Shown: positions 17,495 to 25,410 of the stretch, one piece after another
Numbering within the stretch: position 1 is the first letter of the stretch
Layout: each line of letters opens with the position of its first letter
Assembly: GCA_951813515.1 (NCBI GenBank)
Contig: OX638346.1
Coordinates: 2,473,617-2,537,616, forward strand
Direction of reading: 5' to 3'
Origin: an uncultured Pseudomonadales bacterium
GTDB lineage: Bacteria; Pseudomonadota; Gammaproteobacteria; Pseudomonadales; Azotimanducaceae
DNA: 64,000 nucleotides
The notes under the pieces: model-generated
Database searches by the model: none
What the model saw: the letters and a program-made list of their open reading frames with translations, nothing else
Told to the model about the DNA's origin: nothing
Translations under genes and position numbers: made by a program

Positions 17495-19128
17495 GTGGTG
17501 TCTGCCTCGGAAAACGCGCGCTCCGCTTCCGAATGCGCCCACTTGTAGTCCGCCTTGCCGTTGGGGGCCCGTCTGACCTCTTCCACGAACAGTATGCGCT
17601 TGGGCGACTTGTAGCCGGCCAGGTGGTCGTGTGCGAAATCGATCAGGGCCTGCTCTGCGATCGGATTGCGGGTCGACGCGACGGCGACGACGCGCTGGCC
17701 GAAGCGTTCGTCGGCAATGCCGACGACGAGACAGTCGTATACGTCTGAATGGCGCTTGAGCGCCTCTTCCACTTCTTCCGGATAGACCTTTTCGCCGGCG
17801 GTATTGATGCAGTTGCTGCCCCGGCCCAGGAGCGTGATGGCGCCGTCGGCCTCCACCGTCGCCCAGTCGCCGGCGAAGCTGTACCAGATGCCATCGATTT
17901 CCTTGAACGTCTCGGCGGACTTTTCCGGGTCCTTGTAGTAGCCGAAGGCCGCGGTGCGGCCGCTGGCCAGCATTCCGACTTCCCCGGATCCGGGTTCGAC
18001 ATCGCGACCATCGTCCGTGAACACTCGTACTCCCGAGTTGATCTTGAACCTGGCTGTCTCGACGGGGTTGTCGCGCGTCGCCACGGACGTGCCCAGGCCG
18101 CCTTCGGTCGAGCCCATGGTATCCAGCAGCGTCATGTCCTGGTGCTCGAGCAAACTCGCCTTGACCTCCGCGCTCCACATGACGCCGCTTGAGACGATCT
18201 GTTGCAGCGAGGAGATGTCGTAGGGATTGCCTCGTGCCTTCGCCTCGTTCAGCGCTTCCAGCATGGGCTTGGCGAACGCGTCGCCGACGATGGTGACGCC
18301 GGTGCAGCGGTTTCGCTCCACCTCGTTCCATATCAAGTGCGGGTCGAGGCCGAGCTTCGATATCGTCACCACCGTTCCTCCCGCCAGCAGCGGCATCATG
18401 GCGCCGAGCCACATGCCGGTCCCGTGCATCAGTGGACAGGCGGTAAGGGCGACCGGCGGGTCTCCCCGTTCCGCCAGCGCCTCGATGAATTCCGGCACGT
18501 CCTCGACCTGCCTCGGCGCGGCGGAGCGGCTGCCGACAGCGAAGGCCGCGAGTCCGAAGACGAACGGGTGGTGGTGGTACATGACGCCCTTCGGCATGCC
18601 GGTAGTGCCCCCGGTGTAGAGCATGTAGATGTCGTCGCCGGACCGTTGCTCGCGGACCATCGGTGGGTTGTCGCGGATGACCTGTTCGTAGTCGAAGACG
18701 TCGGCGAGGAGAGATTCGGTGCCGTCGTCGACCTGGATGTACGTCCTGACCCTGGGCAGGCGGCTGCGGATTTCCCAGATGCGCGCTGCGTAGCAGGCCT
18801 GGAAGAACACGACCTCGGCGTCGGCATTGTCGAGCAGGTAGACGAGTTCGTCGAACGTGTAGCGATAGTTGACGTTCACGGCGACGCCGCGCGCCTTGAA
18901 GATGCCGTATTGGGCTTCGAGGTACTCATTCGAATTGTGCAGGTAGATGGCGACCTTGGAGTTGGGACGGACGCCGCGCGACTGCAGGAAGTTTGCGATC
19001 CGCGCCGCCCGTTCGTCGTATTCGCGCCAGCTTCGCCTCACCTCGCCGCAGATGAGGGCGTCGCGGTCCGGAACCACATCGGATGTGGCTTCCCAGAAGG
19101 AGGCGAAGTGCAGGTCCATTCCCGACAT
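17491..19128 (-). CDS. Acyl-CoA synthetase (AMP-forming)
   Basis: About 545 residues from ATG 19128 (MSGMDLHF); an upstream ATG at 19218 would add a 30-residue leader without family similarity, and ATG 19119 is also possible. ANL motifs: MLYTGGTTGMPKGVMY, a GSTEGG A5 motif, YSFAGDWATVEADG and APNGKADYKW with the catalytic lysine. The N-terminal FASFWEATSDVVPDRDALICGE resembles acyl-CoA synthetases of the FadD17/steroid-acid type. First gene of the acs-DUF385-acs operon. Confidence 0.88.
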   Translation of the reverse strand: MSGMDLHFASFWEATSDVVPDRDALICGEVRRSWREYDERAARIANFLQSRGVRPNSKVAIYLHNSNEYLEAQYGIFKARGVAVNVNYRYTFDELVYLLDNADAEVVFFQACYAARIWEIRSRLPRVRTYIQVDDGTESLLADVFDYEQVIRDNPPMVREQRSGDDIYMLYTGGTTGMPKGVMYHHHPFVFGLAAFAVGSRSAAPRQVEDVPEFIEALAERGDPPVALTACPLMHGTGMWLGAMMPLLAGGTVVTISKLGLDPHLIWNEVERNRCTGVTIVGDAFAKPMLEALNEAKARGNPYDISSLQQIVSSGVMWSAEVKASLLEHQDMTLLDTMGSTEGGLGTSVATRDNPVETARFKINSGVRVFTDDGRDVEPGSGEVGMLASGRTAAFGYYKDPEKSAETFKEIDGIWYSFAGDWATVEADGAITLLGRGSNCINTAGEKVYPEEVEEALKRHSDVYDCLVVGIADERFGQRVVAVASTRNPIAEQALIDFAHDHLAGYKSPKRILFVEEVRRAPNGKADYKWAHSEAERAFSEADTT

Positions 19129-19490
19129 TCCAACCGAACGGATTCGGTAGCTGAAACTAATGAATCGGCTTGTGGATGTCACGTTCGCCGCATGTCTGCG
19201 GCGCGCAGCCGCGAACAAGGGCGTTGGACACGGAGGAGCATGGATATATTGGTGCGGAATGCGTTAACTGTTGGCGATTTTCGCCATGGAACGAATCGTG
19301 GTTGGCCAACAGCACCGGGGTCGGTCTTGCGTGTCGACGCCCCGATGCGCGTGGAATCCGGCGAAATCGCGGACCGAGTCGAGGTAAAAGTGCCCCATTG
19401 GCCCGATTCCAAAAAGAAGTGCGGTGAAGGGAACTTGGCACGTTTCTTGATGCCCAATGATGTGTACACGAGGAGTTAGGAAGAGGAGTC
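19129..19490 (+). other. Intergenic region with one weak small ORF (19240-19479)
   Basis: A 362-base gap. An ATG at 19240 is preceded by a good GGAGGAG and opens a 79-codon frame (MDILVRNALTVGDF...) ending at 19479. The composition is ordinary, no domain is recognised, and it could be a small hypothetical gene or chance. The divergent acyl-CoA synthetase promoter must also lie here. Nothing else was recognised. Confidence 0.3.
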
Positions 19491-19664
19491 ATGTTCAGGC
19501 TGTCTCGAATCAATGCGCCGCGCGGCACCCTCGCCGCGTTTGCCTTGCTCGTCATTGCCCTGCTGCTGTTCGGCATCATCGCGCAGGCGCATGGCCCGGC
19601 GATTGTCTCGCCGGCCGACGCGGCAGGACTGGAAACGGCGATGTTTTGCGCGGAACGCGGGTGA
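19491..19664 (+). CDS. Small single-pass membrane protein
   Basis: A 57-residue frame from ATG 19491 preceded by GAGGAG. A basic N-terminus (MFRLSRINAPRG) is followed by a strong hydrophobic helix (residues 14-31) and a short polar tail. It looks like a signal anchor or small membrane peptide. Seven bases after its stop the first copy of the SD-ATG dispersed repeat begins, so the original C-terminus may have been cut by repeat insertion. Function unknown. Confidence 0.45.
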   Translation: MFRLSRINAPRGTLAAFALLVIALLLFGIIAQAHGPAIVSPADAAGLETAMFCAERG

Positions 19665-19670
19665 CACCAA

Positions 19671-19757
19671 GGAGCCTTCAGCCGGGGGTGCTTCCCCGAC
19701 CGCTGACGCGTAAGGAAGTGCCGGCGTTTCCCCCGTCGCCGGAGGCGTACTGCCATG
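19671..19757 (+). repeat. Dispersed repeat with built-in SD and ATG, copy A
   Basis: An 87-base element beginning GGAGCCTTCAGCCGGGG and ending GGAGGCGTACTGCCATG. Copies B and C at 20039 and 20129 are nearly identical. It contains a GGGG/CCCC hairpin. Its 3' end supplies a GGAGG ribosome-binding site exactly 9 bases before the ATG used by the PspC gene. Compared with B and C, copy A has a changed central stem. Confidence 0.85.
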
Positions 19758-19988
19758 AAAGCGAAGATGGATTACGAAGTGGATGAAGACGGTCGCGACT
19801 ACCTCGCCCTGGACTACGCAAGACGCTGGATCGGAGGCGTTTGCGCGGGATTCGCCGGCTATTTTGATATAGAGCCGGCACTGGTGCGTGTGGGCACCGT
19901 CGTCACCGGCCTGTTCTTCCCCAAGATTGTCATCGCCGCGTACCTGATCGCGTGGCTGGTCCTCGACCGGCGCAAACCGCGTCCCTGA
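19755..19988 (+). CDS. PspC-domain small membrane protein
   Basis: 77 residues. The core RRWIGGVCAGFAGYFDIEPALVRVG is the PspC signature, followed by one long hydrophobic stretch (about residues 43-70) and a basic tail. PspC proteins act in envelope-stress response at the inner membrane. The start ATG and its GGAGG come from repeat copy A, so expression of this gene at present depends on the inserted element; an internal ATG four codons later (MDYEVDED) may be the ancestral start. Confidence 0.8.
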   Translation: MKAKMDYEVDEDGRDYLALDYARRWIGGVCAGFAGYFDIEPALVRVGTVVTGLFFPKIVIAAYLIAWLVLDRRKPRP

Positions 19989-20038
19989 CCTGGTTCGCGG
20001 GTGGTCGCGTATCGCGTTGCGTCCGCCGAAGGCATTGA

Positions 20039-20125
20039 GGAGCCTTCAGCCGGGGGTGCTTCCCCGACCGCTGACGCGTAAGGAAGTGCGGGCACTTCCC
20101 CCGTCGCCGGAGGCGTACTTCCATG
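20039..20125 (+). repeat. Dispersed repeat with built-in SD and ATG, copy B
   Basis: 87 bases, in tandem with copy C (3 bases apart). It contains the perfect hairpin GGAAGTGC/GCACTTCC and a GGGG-TGCTT-CCCC stem, and ends GGAGG-9 bases-ATG. The ATG at 20123 is in frame with the O-antigen ligase gene through copy C. Confidence 0.88.
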
Positions 20126-20128
20126 CAA

Positions 20129-20215
20129 GGAGCCTTCAGCCGGGGGTGCTTCCCCGACCGCTGGCGCGTAAGGAAGTGCGGGCACTTCCCCCGTCGCCGG
20201 AGGCGTACTTCCATG
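20129..20215 (+). repeat. Dispersed repeat with built-in SD and ATG, copy C
   Basis: 87 bases, one substitution (CTGGCG for CTGACG) from copy B. Its terminal ATG at 20213 is the best start for the O-antigen ligase gene, with GGAGG 9 bases upstream. B and C arose by tandem duplication or double insertion. Confidence 0.88.
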
Positions 20216-21481
20216 CAAGATTGGCCGGAGGGCACAACCGGGGTACGCTCTAACCCGATGTACCTCCTCGAATATCGCGTTCCCATCAGCGCCGCGTTGC
20301 TGGTTTTTTCGTTCGCGTCGATATTCGTTCTCACCAGTCAGAGCGGCTCCAGCATTCCGACCTATTTGCTCGCCATCCTGACCCTCGTGGGGTGCGGTCG
20401 CTGGCTGGGGCTCTGGCTCGACCGGACTTTTCTCTGCGCAGTGGCGTTGGTGGGCTACCTGGCCGCTTCGAGTTTGTGGTCCGAACCATTCGACGCTCGG
20501 GACGCATTCAGCCAATGGAGCAAGGCGCTGCTGGTGGTCTGCTTCATCGTGGCTGCGGCCGAGGGTTTTCGTACCGACTGGTTCTTTCGACGGCTGACCC
20601 TGACGATTGCCGTCTTCGGTGGCGCTGCGGCGGCGGTAGCGCTGTTCCGGTTTTTCGCGTTCCCTCCGGAGGATGGCCGGCTGACCGGCCTGGGCCAACT
20701 GCATCTCCAGGTACCCGCAGCCCTGATCTTCGGTGTCGCGCTGCTGTGTACGTTCTACTGGCTATTCGAGGCTCCGTCGCTGCGTTGGCGAGCGTTGGCT
20801 ATGTTGAATGCGCTGTGTCTGTTATCGGCCGTGTTTCTGACCGACTCTCGCAACGCCTGGGTGGCTGTGCCGTTCGCCTGCCTGGTCTACCTCATTTCCC
20901 GCAGAACGCAGTCGGCCTCGATGTTCGGCTTGATCGTAATCGCCCTGGCCGTTTCGGCACTGGTGGTAGTGGGGGCGTTGCTGGTGAGTCCGGCAAGCGA
21001 ACTCCTGCTGCCGCGCGGCGACAGCTATCGACCGGCGATCTGGTCGGAAATCCTTTCCCGCGCACTCGCGGGCGGTCCGTGGTTCGGTAGCGGCGTGCTG
21101 GCGGACGAAGACGTCTTTGTCGGCTGCTACCTGCTGGCACATCCGCACAACATGTACCTCGCGGTGTTGTACCAGGGGGGCGTGGTCGCTGTCGGGCTGT
21201 TCGCTGCCGTGCTGGTGCTATCCGTGCGGGCGCTGTTGGCGAACTTTGCCCGGCCGGAAGCGAAACTCGCGTTCGGCATCTACGCGTTGGCGCTGCCCGC
21301 CTATCTCCTCGACGGCCATCAACTGGTCGCCAAGATAGGCTGGACCTGGATGCTCATCTGGTTGCCGGTCGCCATCGGCATCGCGTCAAACAGCGGTCGC
21401 CGACTCGATGACGCGAATCGTTTCAGCGGCGGCCAAGTCCCAGGAAAAGGCCCCCGCCCGTTGGCGGGCGGCGGCGGCTAA
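20213..21481 (+). CDS. O-antigen ligase/polymerase-family membrane protein
   Basis: 422 residues from the repeat-supplied ATG 20213; ATG 20258 (MYLLEYRV) is the probable ancestral start but lacks a ribosome-binding site. About ten hydrophobic segments and the Wzy_C-type loop TDSRNAWVAVP...HPHNMYLAVLYQGG place it in the WaaL/Wzy family. It would polymerise or ligate undecaprenyl-linked polysaccharide on the periplasmic face. Its last 32 codons overlap the 3' end of the convergent glycosyltransferase gene, and this tail (SNSGRRLDDANRFSGG...) looks unconserved. Confidence 0.8.
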   Translation: MQDWPEGTTGVRSNPMYLLEYRVPISAALLVFSFASIFVLTSQSGSSIPTYLLAILTLVGCGRWLGLWLDRTFLCAVALVGYLAASSLWSEPFDARDAFSQWSKALLVVCFIVAAAEGFRTDWFFRRLTLTIAVFGGAAAAVALFRFFAFPPEDGRLTGLGQLHLQVPAALIFGVALLCTFYWLFEAPSLRWRALAMLNALCLLSAVFLTDSRNAWVAVPFACLVYLISRRTQSASMFGLIVIALAVSALVVVGALLVSPASELLLPRGDSYRPAIWSEILSRALAGGPWFGSGVLADEDVFVGCYLLAHPHNMYLAVLYQGGVVAVGLFAAVLVLSVRALLANFARPEAKLAFGIYALALPAYLLDGHQLVAKIGWTWMLIWLPVAIGIASNSGRRLDDANRFSGGQVPGKGPRPLAGGGG

Positions 21482-22489
21482 TCGTGATCGGAGCGCGGTG
21501 TCGGTCATCATGCGCTTGAGTCCCCGGGCGATGTCGTCGGTGGATGTCGGATCGACCAACAGGCCGGCGTCGCCGGCGGTCTCCGGCATTGCCGAGGTAT
21601 TGCCGGTGAGCACGGGTTTGCCGAGAGATATCGCCTCGATGATCGGCAGACCAAACCCCTCGTAGAGGCTCGGCAACGCAACGAAGTCGCAACTCGCGTA
21701 CTGCCGGAGCAGTTCATCGTCTTCAATTGGCCCGAACTCGTGCACGCGCGACTCCAAGCCGCTGGCCCGGATCAGTGCACTCGGCTTCGGCATACGCCAG
21801 CCCTGGCCCCCGACGAGGTGGAGGTCATGGTCTACTTCGTCCTTGATGCCCGCAAACGCTGTGAGCAGGCGTTGGAGGTTCTTTCGCGGCTCGACGGTAG
21901 CGACGAAGAGACCGAAAGGTCGGGAAGTTCGAACGGCTGGAATCTCCAATGCCGTGGCGAACGAACCTTCGTGAACGACTGCTGTCTTGTTTGCCGCCTC
22001 GGGAAAGTAGCGCTTAATCGAGCACTTTGTTGCGCGGGATACCGTGATGACGCGGCTCGCTCGGGCGATGGAGCGCGGCATGGTCGCGCGGTCGAGGACG
22101 TATCCCAGTGGCCTCATGGTCTCTGGTGCGTGTTTCCACACCAGGTCGTGGACCGTGACGACTGTGGGCGTAGGCATCCGTATCGGAACACGGTGACGCG
22201 GCGACCAGAAAACGTCGGCCCGGTCGAGCGCCGCCCATCTTGGGAACAGCACTTGCGCATGCAGTTCCCGCAGGAGGTCCGGCGTCCGGACGACCACATT
22301 CGGCAGGCGATCTAAAGCGGATGGATGCATCTCCGCTGAAGGCGCCTGTGTCTCCCAGGAGGGCTGGGGGCCGTAGAGAAACCACTCGTGAGTCGCATGC
22401 CGCAGCATTCGCGGCAGCAGTTCAGCAAGGTAGCGACCAATACCCGTCTTCGGCGCGGCCAGCGGGCGGGTGTCGACCGCGATCTTCAC
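21386..22489 (-). CDS. Glycosyltransferase family 4
   Basis: 367 residues with a GT-B fold: N-terminal MKIAVDTRPLAAPKTGIGRYL, linker FVATVEPRKNLQRLL, and the C-terminal donor-binding ALPSLYEGFGLPIIEAISLGKPV containing the EGFGLPxxE motif. It should transfer a hexose, often mannose, from a nucleotide sugar during exopolysaccharide or O-antigen assembly. It overlaps the convergent O-antigen ligase gene by 96 bases and lies 12 bases after the second family-4 glycosyltransferase on the same strand. Confidence 0.9.
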   Translation of the reverse strand: MKIAVDTRPLAAPKTGIGRYLAELLPRMLRHATHEWFLYGPQPSWETQAPSAEMHPSALDRLPNVVVRTPDLLRELHAQVLFPRWAALDRADVFWSPRHRVPIRMPTPTVVTVHDLVWKHAPETMRPLGYVLDRATMPRSIARASRVITVSRATKCSIKRYFPEAANKTAVVHEGSFATALEIPAVRTSRPFGLFVATVEPRKNLQRLLTAFAGIKDEVDHDLHLVGGQGWRMPKPSALIRASGLESRVHEFGPIEDDELLRQYASCDFVALPSLYEGFGLPIIEAISLGKPVLTGNTSAMPETAGDAGLLVDPTSTDDIARGLKRMMTDTALRSRLAAAARQRAGAFSWDLAAAETIRVIESATAV

Positions 22490-22501
22490 CGGTCGCCGAC
22501 T

Positions 22502-23671
22502 TCAGATGCGCGCGCCATTGCTTCTTTGCCTGTGGGCTTCGAGGGATTTCCGTTCGAGACTGCGATAGATCTCGGCGTAGCGTTCGCCCATCAGGTCGCC
22601 GGTGAAGAGTTGATCGAAACGCTGCCGGGCGCGCCCTCCCATGGCCTCGGCCAGCTCCGGACAGCCGTGTATGTGGTCCATGGCCTGCCGCAGTGCGGTG
22701 GGGGACCCAGGGTCGACGACCAGCCCGGTTTCGCCGCCGATATTCACGTGGCTGGTTCCAGATCCTGCTTCGGTTGAAATCAGGGCCTTGCCGAACATGG
22801 CGCCTTCCAGCAGCCCGACCCCGAATGCCTCCGTCCGCAGGTAGGACGGAAAAACCACGCTGCGGCAAAGCGATAGCAGGGCCACCTTTTGCTCGTTGGA
22901 CACATAGCCGGTGAAGGACACGTTGTCGAGTCGCAGCCGCCTTGCCTGGTCGAGCAGTTCCCGCTCTGTGGGTCCCGACCCTGCGATGACGACCCGGAAG
23001 GGTGCGTTGGCGATGGCATCGAGGAGTATGTGCAGACCCTTGTAGTAGCGCAGGACGCCAACGAACAGAAAGAACCCTTCGCCGTACTTGCTGCGCATCT
23101 CGGCCCGAAGGTCCGGCGAGACCTCGGGATAGGTGTGTTCGTTCAAACCGATGGGCACGATTTCGACCTTGTCCCGAAAGCGGCGCAGCACGTCGCTGGT
23201 GGCGAAGTAGTTGGGCGATGTGCCCACGATGCGGTCTACGGTTTGCAGGAAACGGTGCATGACCGGGCGATAAACCAGCCGCAGGACGCGCTGCCGGACA
23301 ATGTCGGAATGGTAGGTCAGAACCGACGGACGCCTGACCCGGGAGGTCAGGTGCAGGACATCGCCGAAAGGCCAGGGGAAGTGATAGTGGATAAGGTCGG
23401 ACCACTCGGCCAAACGCTCGTGCATGGCGCGGGCCTGCAGCGACATCCCGCAGGATGCGACCTCGATATCGCGGCGGGCGCGGTACACCTTGACCTCGTT
23501 GTGGCGAAGTACCTGGGGTACCGGGTTGGCACTCAGCGCGAGGAGGCGATTGTCGATGTCGCGTGACTTGGTATAGAGGCAAATCTGGCGGATGACCTCT
23601 TCGATTCCGCCCTGGCTATCGGGGAAGTAGGTTCGGTAGACGTGTAGAACGCGCAATGGTGTCCCCGGCAT
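22502..23671 (-). CDS. Glycosyltransferase family 4
   Basis: About 389 residues from ATG 23671 (MPGTPLRVLHVYRTYFP); an ATG at 23716 would add 15 residues. GT-B fold: N-terminal acceptor domain with GGIEEVIRQI, then FLFVGVLRYYKGLHILLDAI and the C-terminal EAFGVGLLEGAMFGKALIST donor site. It probably acts with the adjacent glycosyltransferase on a mannose-containing repeat unit, since GDP-mannose synthesis is encoded divergently next door. Confidence 0.9.
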   Translation of the reverse strand: MPGTPLRVLHVYRTYFPDSQGGIEEVIRQICLYTKSRDIDNRLLALSANPVPQVLRHNEVKVYRARRDIEVASCGMSLQARAMHERLAEWSDLIHYHFPWPFGDVLHLTSRVRRPSVLTYHSDIVRQRVLRLVYRPVMHRFLQTVDRIVGTSPNYFATSDVLRRFRDKVEIVPIGLNEHTYPEVSPDLRAEMRSKYGEGFFLFVGVLRYYKGLHILLDAIANAPFRVVIAGSGPTERELLDQARRLRLDNVSFTGYVSNEQKVALLSLCRSVVFPSYLRTEAFGVGLLEGAMFGKALISTEAGSGTSHVNIGGETGLVVDPGSPTALRQAMDHIHGCPELAEAMGGRARQRFDQLFTGDLMGERYAEIYRSLERKSLEAHRQRSNGARI

Positions 23672-23797
23672 GGCTCTCTGCGCCCCGCCCGCACCTCTCC
23701 CATTGGCCGAACGCAACGCGATAGAATGATAGCAACAGTGTGCGGACCGGCGAAACTCTCAAGCCGGTTTCTCATCGGAGAAAGGAGGAGCAGGCAC

Positions 23798-25246
23798 TTG
23801 GAATCCATCCTTCCCGTGGTCTTGGCGGGAGGCTCGGGAACGCGCTTGTGGCCCCTGTCGCGCGGGCGTTACCCCAAGCATTTCCTGACCCTCACCAGCG
23901 ACCGATCAATGTTGCAGGAAACGCTGTTGCGCATGGCGCGCCTCGATGCGATGCCTCCCTGCATCGTCTGCAACGAGGAGCATCGGTTCCTCGTCGCCGA
24001 ACACTGTCGCGAGATCGCCCAGCATTGCGGCGCCATCCTGCTGGAGCAGTTGGCCTGCGGCACCGCGCCGGCAGCCGGGCTGGCAGCGTGTCACGCATTG
24101 CGGCGCGGCGAGGATCCCGTGCTGCTGATCGTGCCTTCGGACCACCACATCGAACTCCCGGATGCCTTCTGCAACGTTGTCAGGTCAGCATTGGATACCG
24201 CCGATTCCGGCCAACTGATCGCCTTCGGCGTGCGGCCCTCGGGTCCGGACACCGGCTACGGCTACATTCGCGCAGGCGAGGGGATTGGCGACGGGGTTCG
24301 TCGCATTGCCGAGTTCTACGAAAAGCCCGATGTGACGACGGCGAAGGAGTACGTGCAGTCAGGCGACTTCTACTGGAACAGCGGCATATTCCTTTGCAGG
24401 GCGAGCGCATACGTGGAGGAACTCGGTCGCCATCAGCCCGACATGCTTAGCAGTTGCCGCGCGGCGGTGGATTCCGGCTCGGACCACCGGGACTTCTTCC
24501 GACCCGGTCCCGAGTTCGCGAAGTCGCCGAAGGACTCAATCGACTACGGCATCATGGAAAAGACGGACAGGGCGGTGATGCTGCCGCTGGACGTCGGCTG
24601 GTCCGATGTCGGATCGTGGTCGGCGCTACACGAGATCCGCGCGCGCAACGAGGACAACAATGCCATCGAGGGCGATGTCATCACCGTTGATACGAAAAAC
24701 TCCCTGGTGCAGGCGGACAAGCGGCTCGTGGTGACGGTCGGTGTGGACGGATTGATGGTCGTGGACACCGCCGACGCGGTGCTGGTCGCGGGAGAAGGCC
24801 ATACCCAGAAGGTCAAGGAAGTAGTCGGGCGCATGAAGGATCTCGCGTATACGCAGTCCGAGGCGCATACGCGCGTCGATCGTCCGTGGGGAAGTTACGA
24901 GGTGGTGGAGGCGGGCGAGCACTACCAGGTCAAGAAAATCACGGTGAACCCGGGCGCCCGGTTGTCGTTACAGGCACACCGCCAACGGTCGGAGCACTGG
25001 ATCGTTGTGCGTGGAACGGCCAGGGTGACATGCGGGGCCGCCACATCGACGCTGTCGGCCAACGAAGCGACCTATATTCCGGTGGGCAGCATGCATCGGA
25101 TCAGCAATCCGGGCACGGTGCCGATGGAATTGATCGAGGTGCAGGTGGGCGCCTACCTCGGAGAGGACGACATCGTTCGATTCGACGACGACTATGATCG
25201 CTTCGATGAAGACCAGCCTCTCCCGGGGCCCGGGGGCAGCGCATGA
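23798..25246 (+). CDS. manC: Bifunctional mannose-1-phosphate guanylyltransferase / mannose-6-phosphate isomerase
   Basis: 482 residues. N-terminal nucleotidyltransferase with LPVVLAGGSGTRLWPLSR and the FYEKPD active-site motif; C-terminal type II isomerase cupin with RPWGSYE, PGARLSLQAHRQRSEHW and GTARVT. It makes GDP-mannose, the donor for exopolysaccharide assembly. I chose the TTG at 23798 because AAAGGAGGAG lies just upstream and the family start (LESILPVVLAGG) begins there; the ATG at 23726 has no such site. It is divergent from the glycosyltransferase pair. Confidence 0.93.
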   Translation: MESILPVVLAGGSGTRLWPLSRGRYPKHFLTLTSDRSMLQETLLRMARLDAMPPCIVCNEEHRFLVAEHCREIAQHCGAILLEQLACGTAPAAGLAACHALRRGEDPVLLIVPSDHHIELPDAFCNVVRSALDTADSGQLIAFGVRPSGPDTGYGYIRAGEGIGDGVRRIAEFYEKPDVTTAKEYVQSGDFYWNSGIFLCRASAYVEELGRHQPDMLSSCRAAVDSGSDHRDFFRPGPEFAKSPKDSIDYGIMEKTDRAVMLPLDVGWSDVGSWSALHEIRARNEDNNAIEGDVITVDTKNSLVQADKRLVVTVGVDGLMVVDTADAVLVAGEGHTQKVKEVVGRMKDLAYTQSEAHTRVDRPWGSYEVVEAGEHYQVKKITVNPGARLSLQAHRQRSEHWIVVRGTARVTCGAATSTLSANEATYIPVGSMHRISNPGTVPMELIEVQVGAYLGEDDIVRFDDDYDRFDEDQPLPGPGGSA

Positions 25247-25300
25247 GCGTGATCTTGTCGCACGGCGACCGTTAGCGCGATTCGAATCCTGACATGACTT

Positions 25301-25410
25301 CCATGGAACAAACGTCGCCGGGAGCGCCAGCGACCGGGGGCGATGGTTCCATGGGCGACGAGCGGGGCCGGGCCGTAGGCGGGCCGAAGGCACGGCTGTG
25401 GGGCACGCGC
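25301..25410 (+). repeat. Dispersed palindromic repeat, family 2, copy 1
   Basis: About 110 bases from CCATGGAACAAACGTCGCC to GTGGGGCACGCGC. The inverted equivalent is at 28124-28239 and a partial mosaic copy lies at 61411-61550. It occupies the region directly before the start of the epimerase gene and is open in the epimerase frame, so it could add 39 residues if translated from ATG 25294. Confidence 0.85.

Noticed and set aside
17036..18412. 458-codon minus-strand frame joining the DUF385 region to an upstream extension
   Set aside because: The upstream two thirds is the wrong frame of the acyl-CoA synthetase gene; the real start is GTG 17494.
18202..19479. 425-codon plus-strand open frame
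   Set aside because: Antisense to an acyl-CoA synthetase with full ANL motifs; high GC leaves such frames open. Only the last 79 codons lie outside and are mentioned as doubtful.
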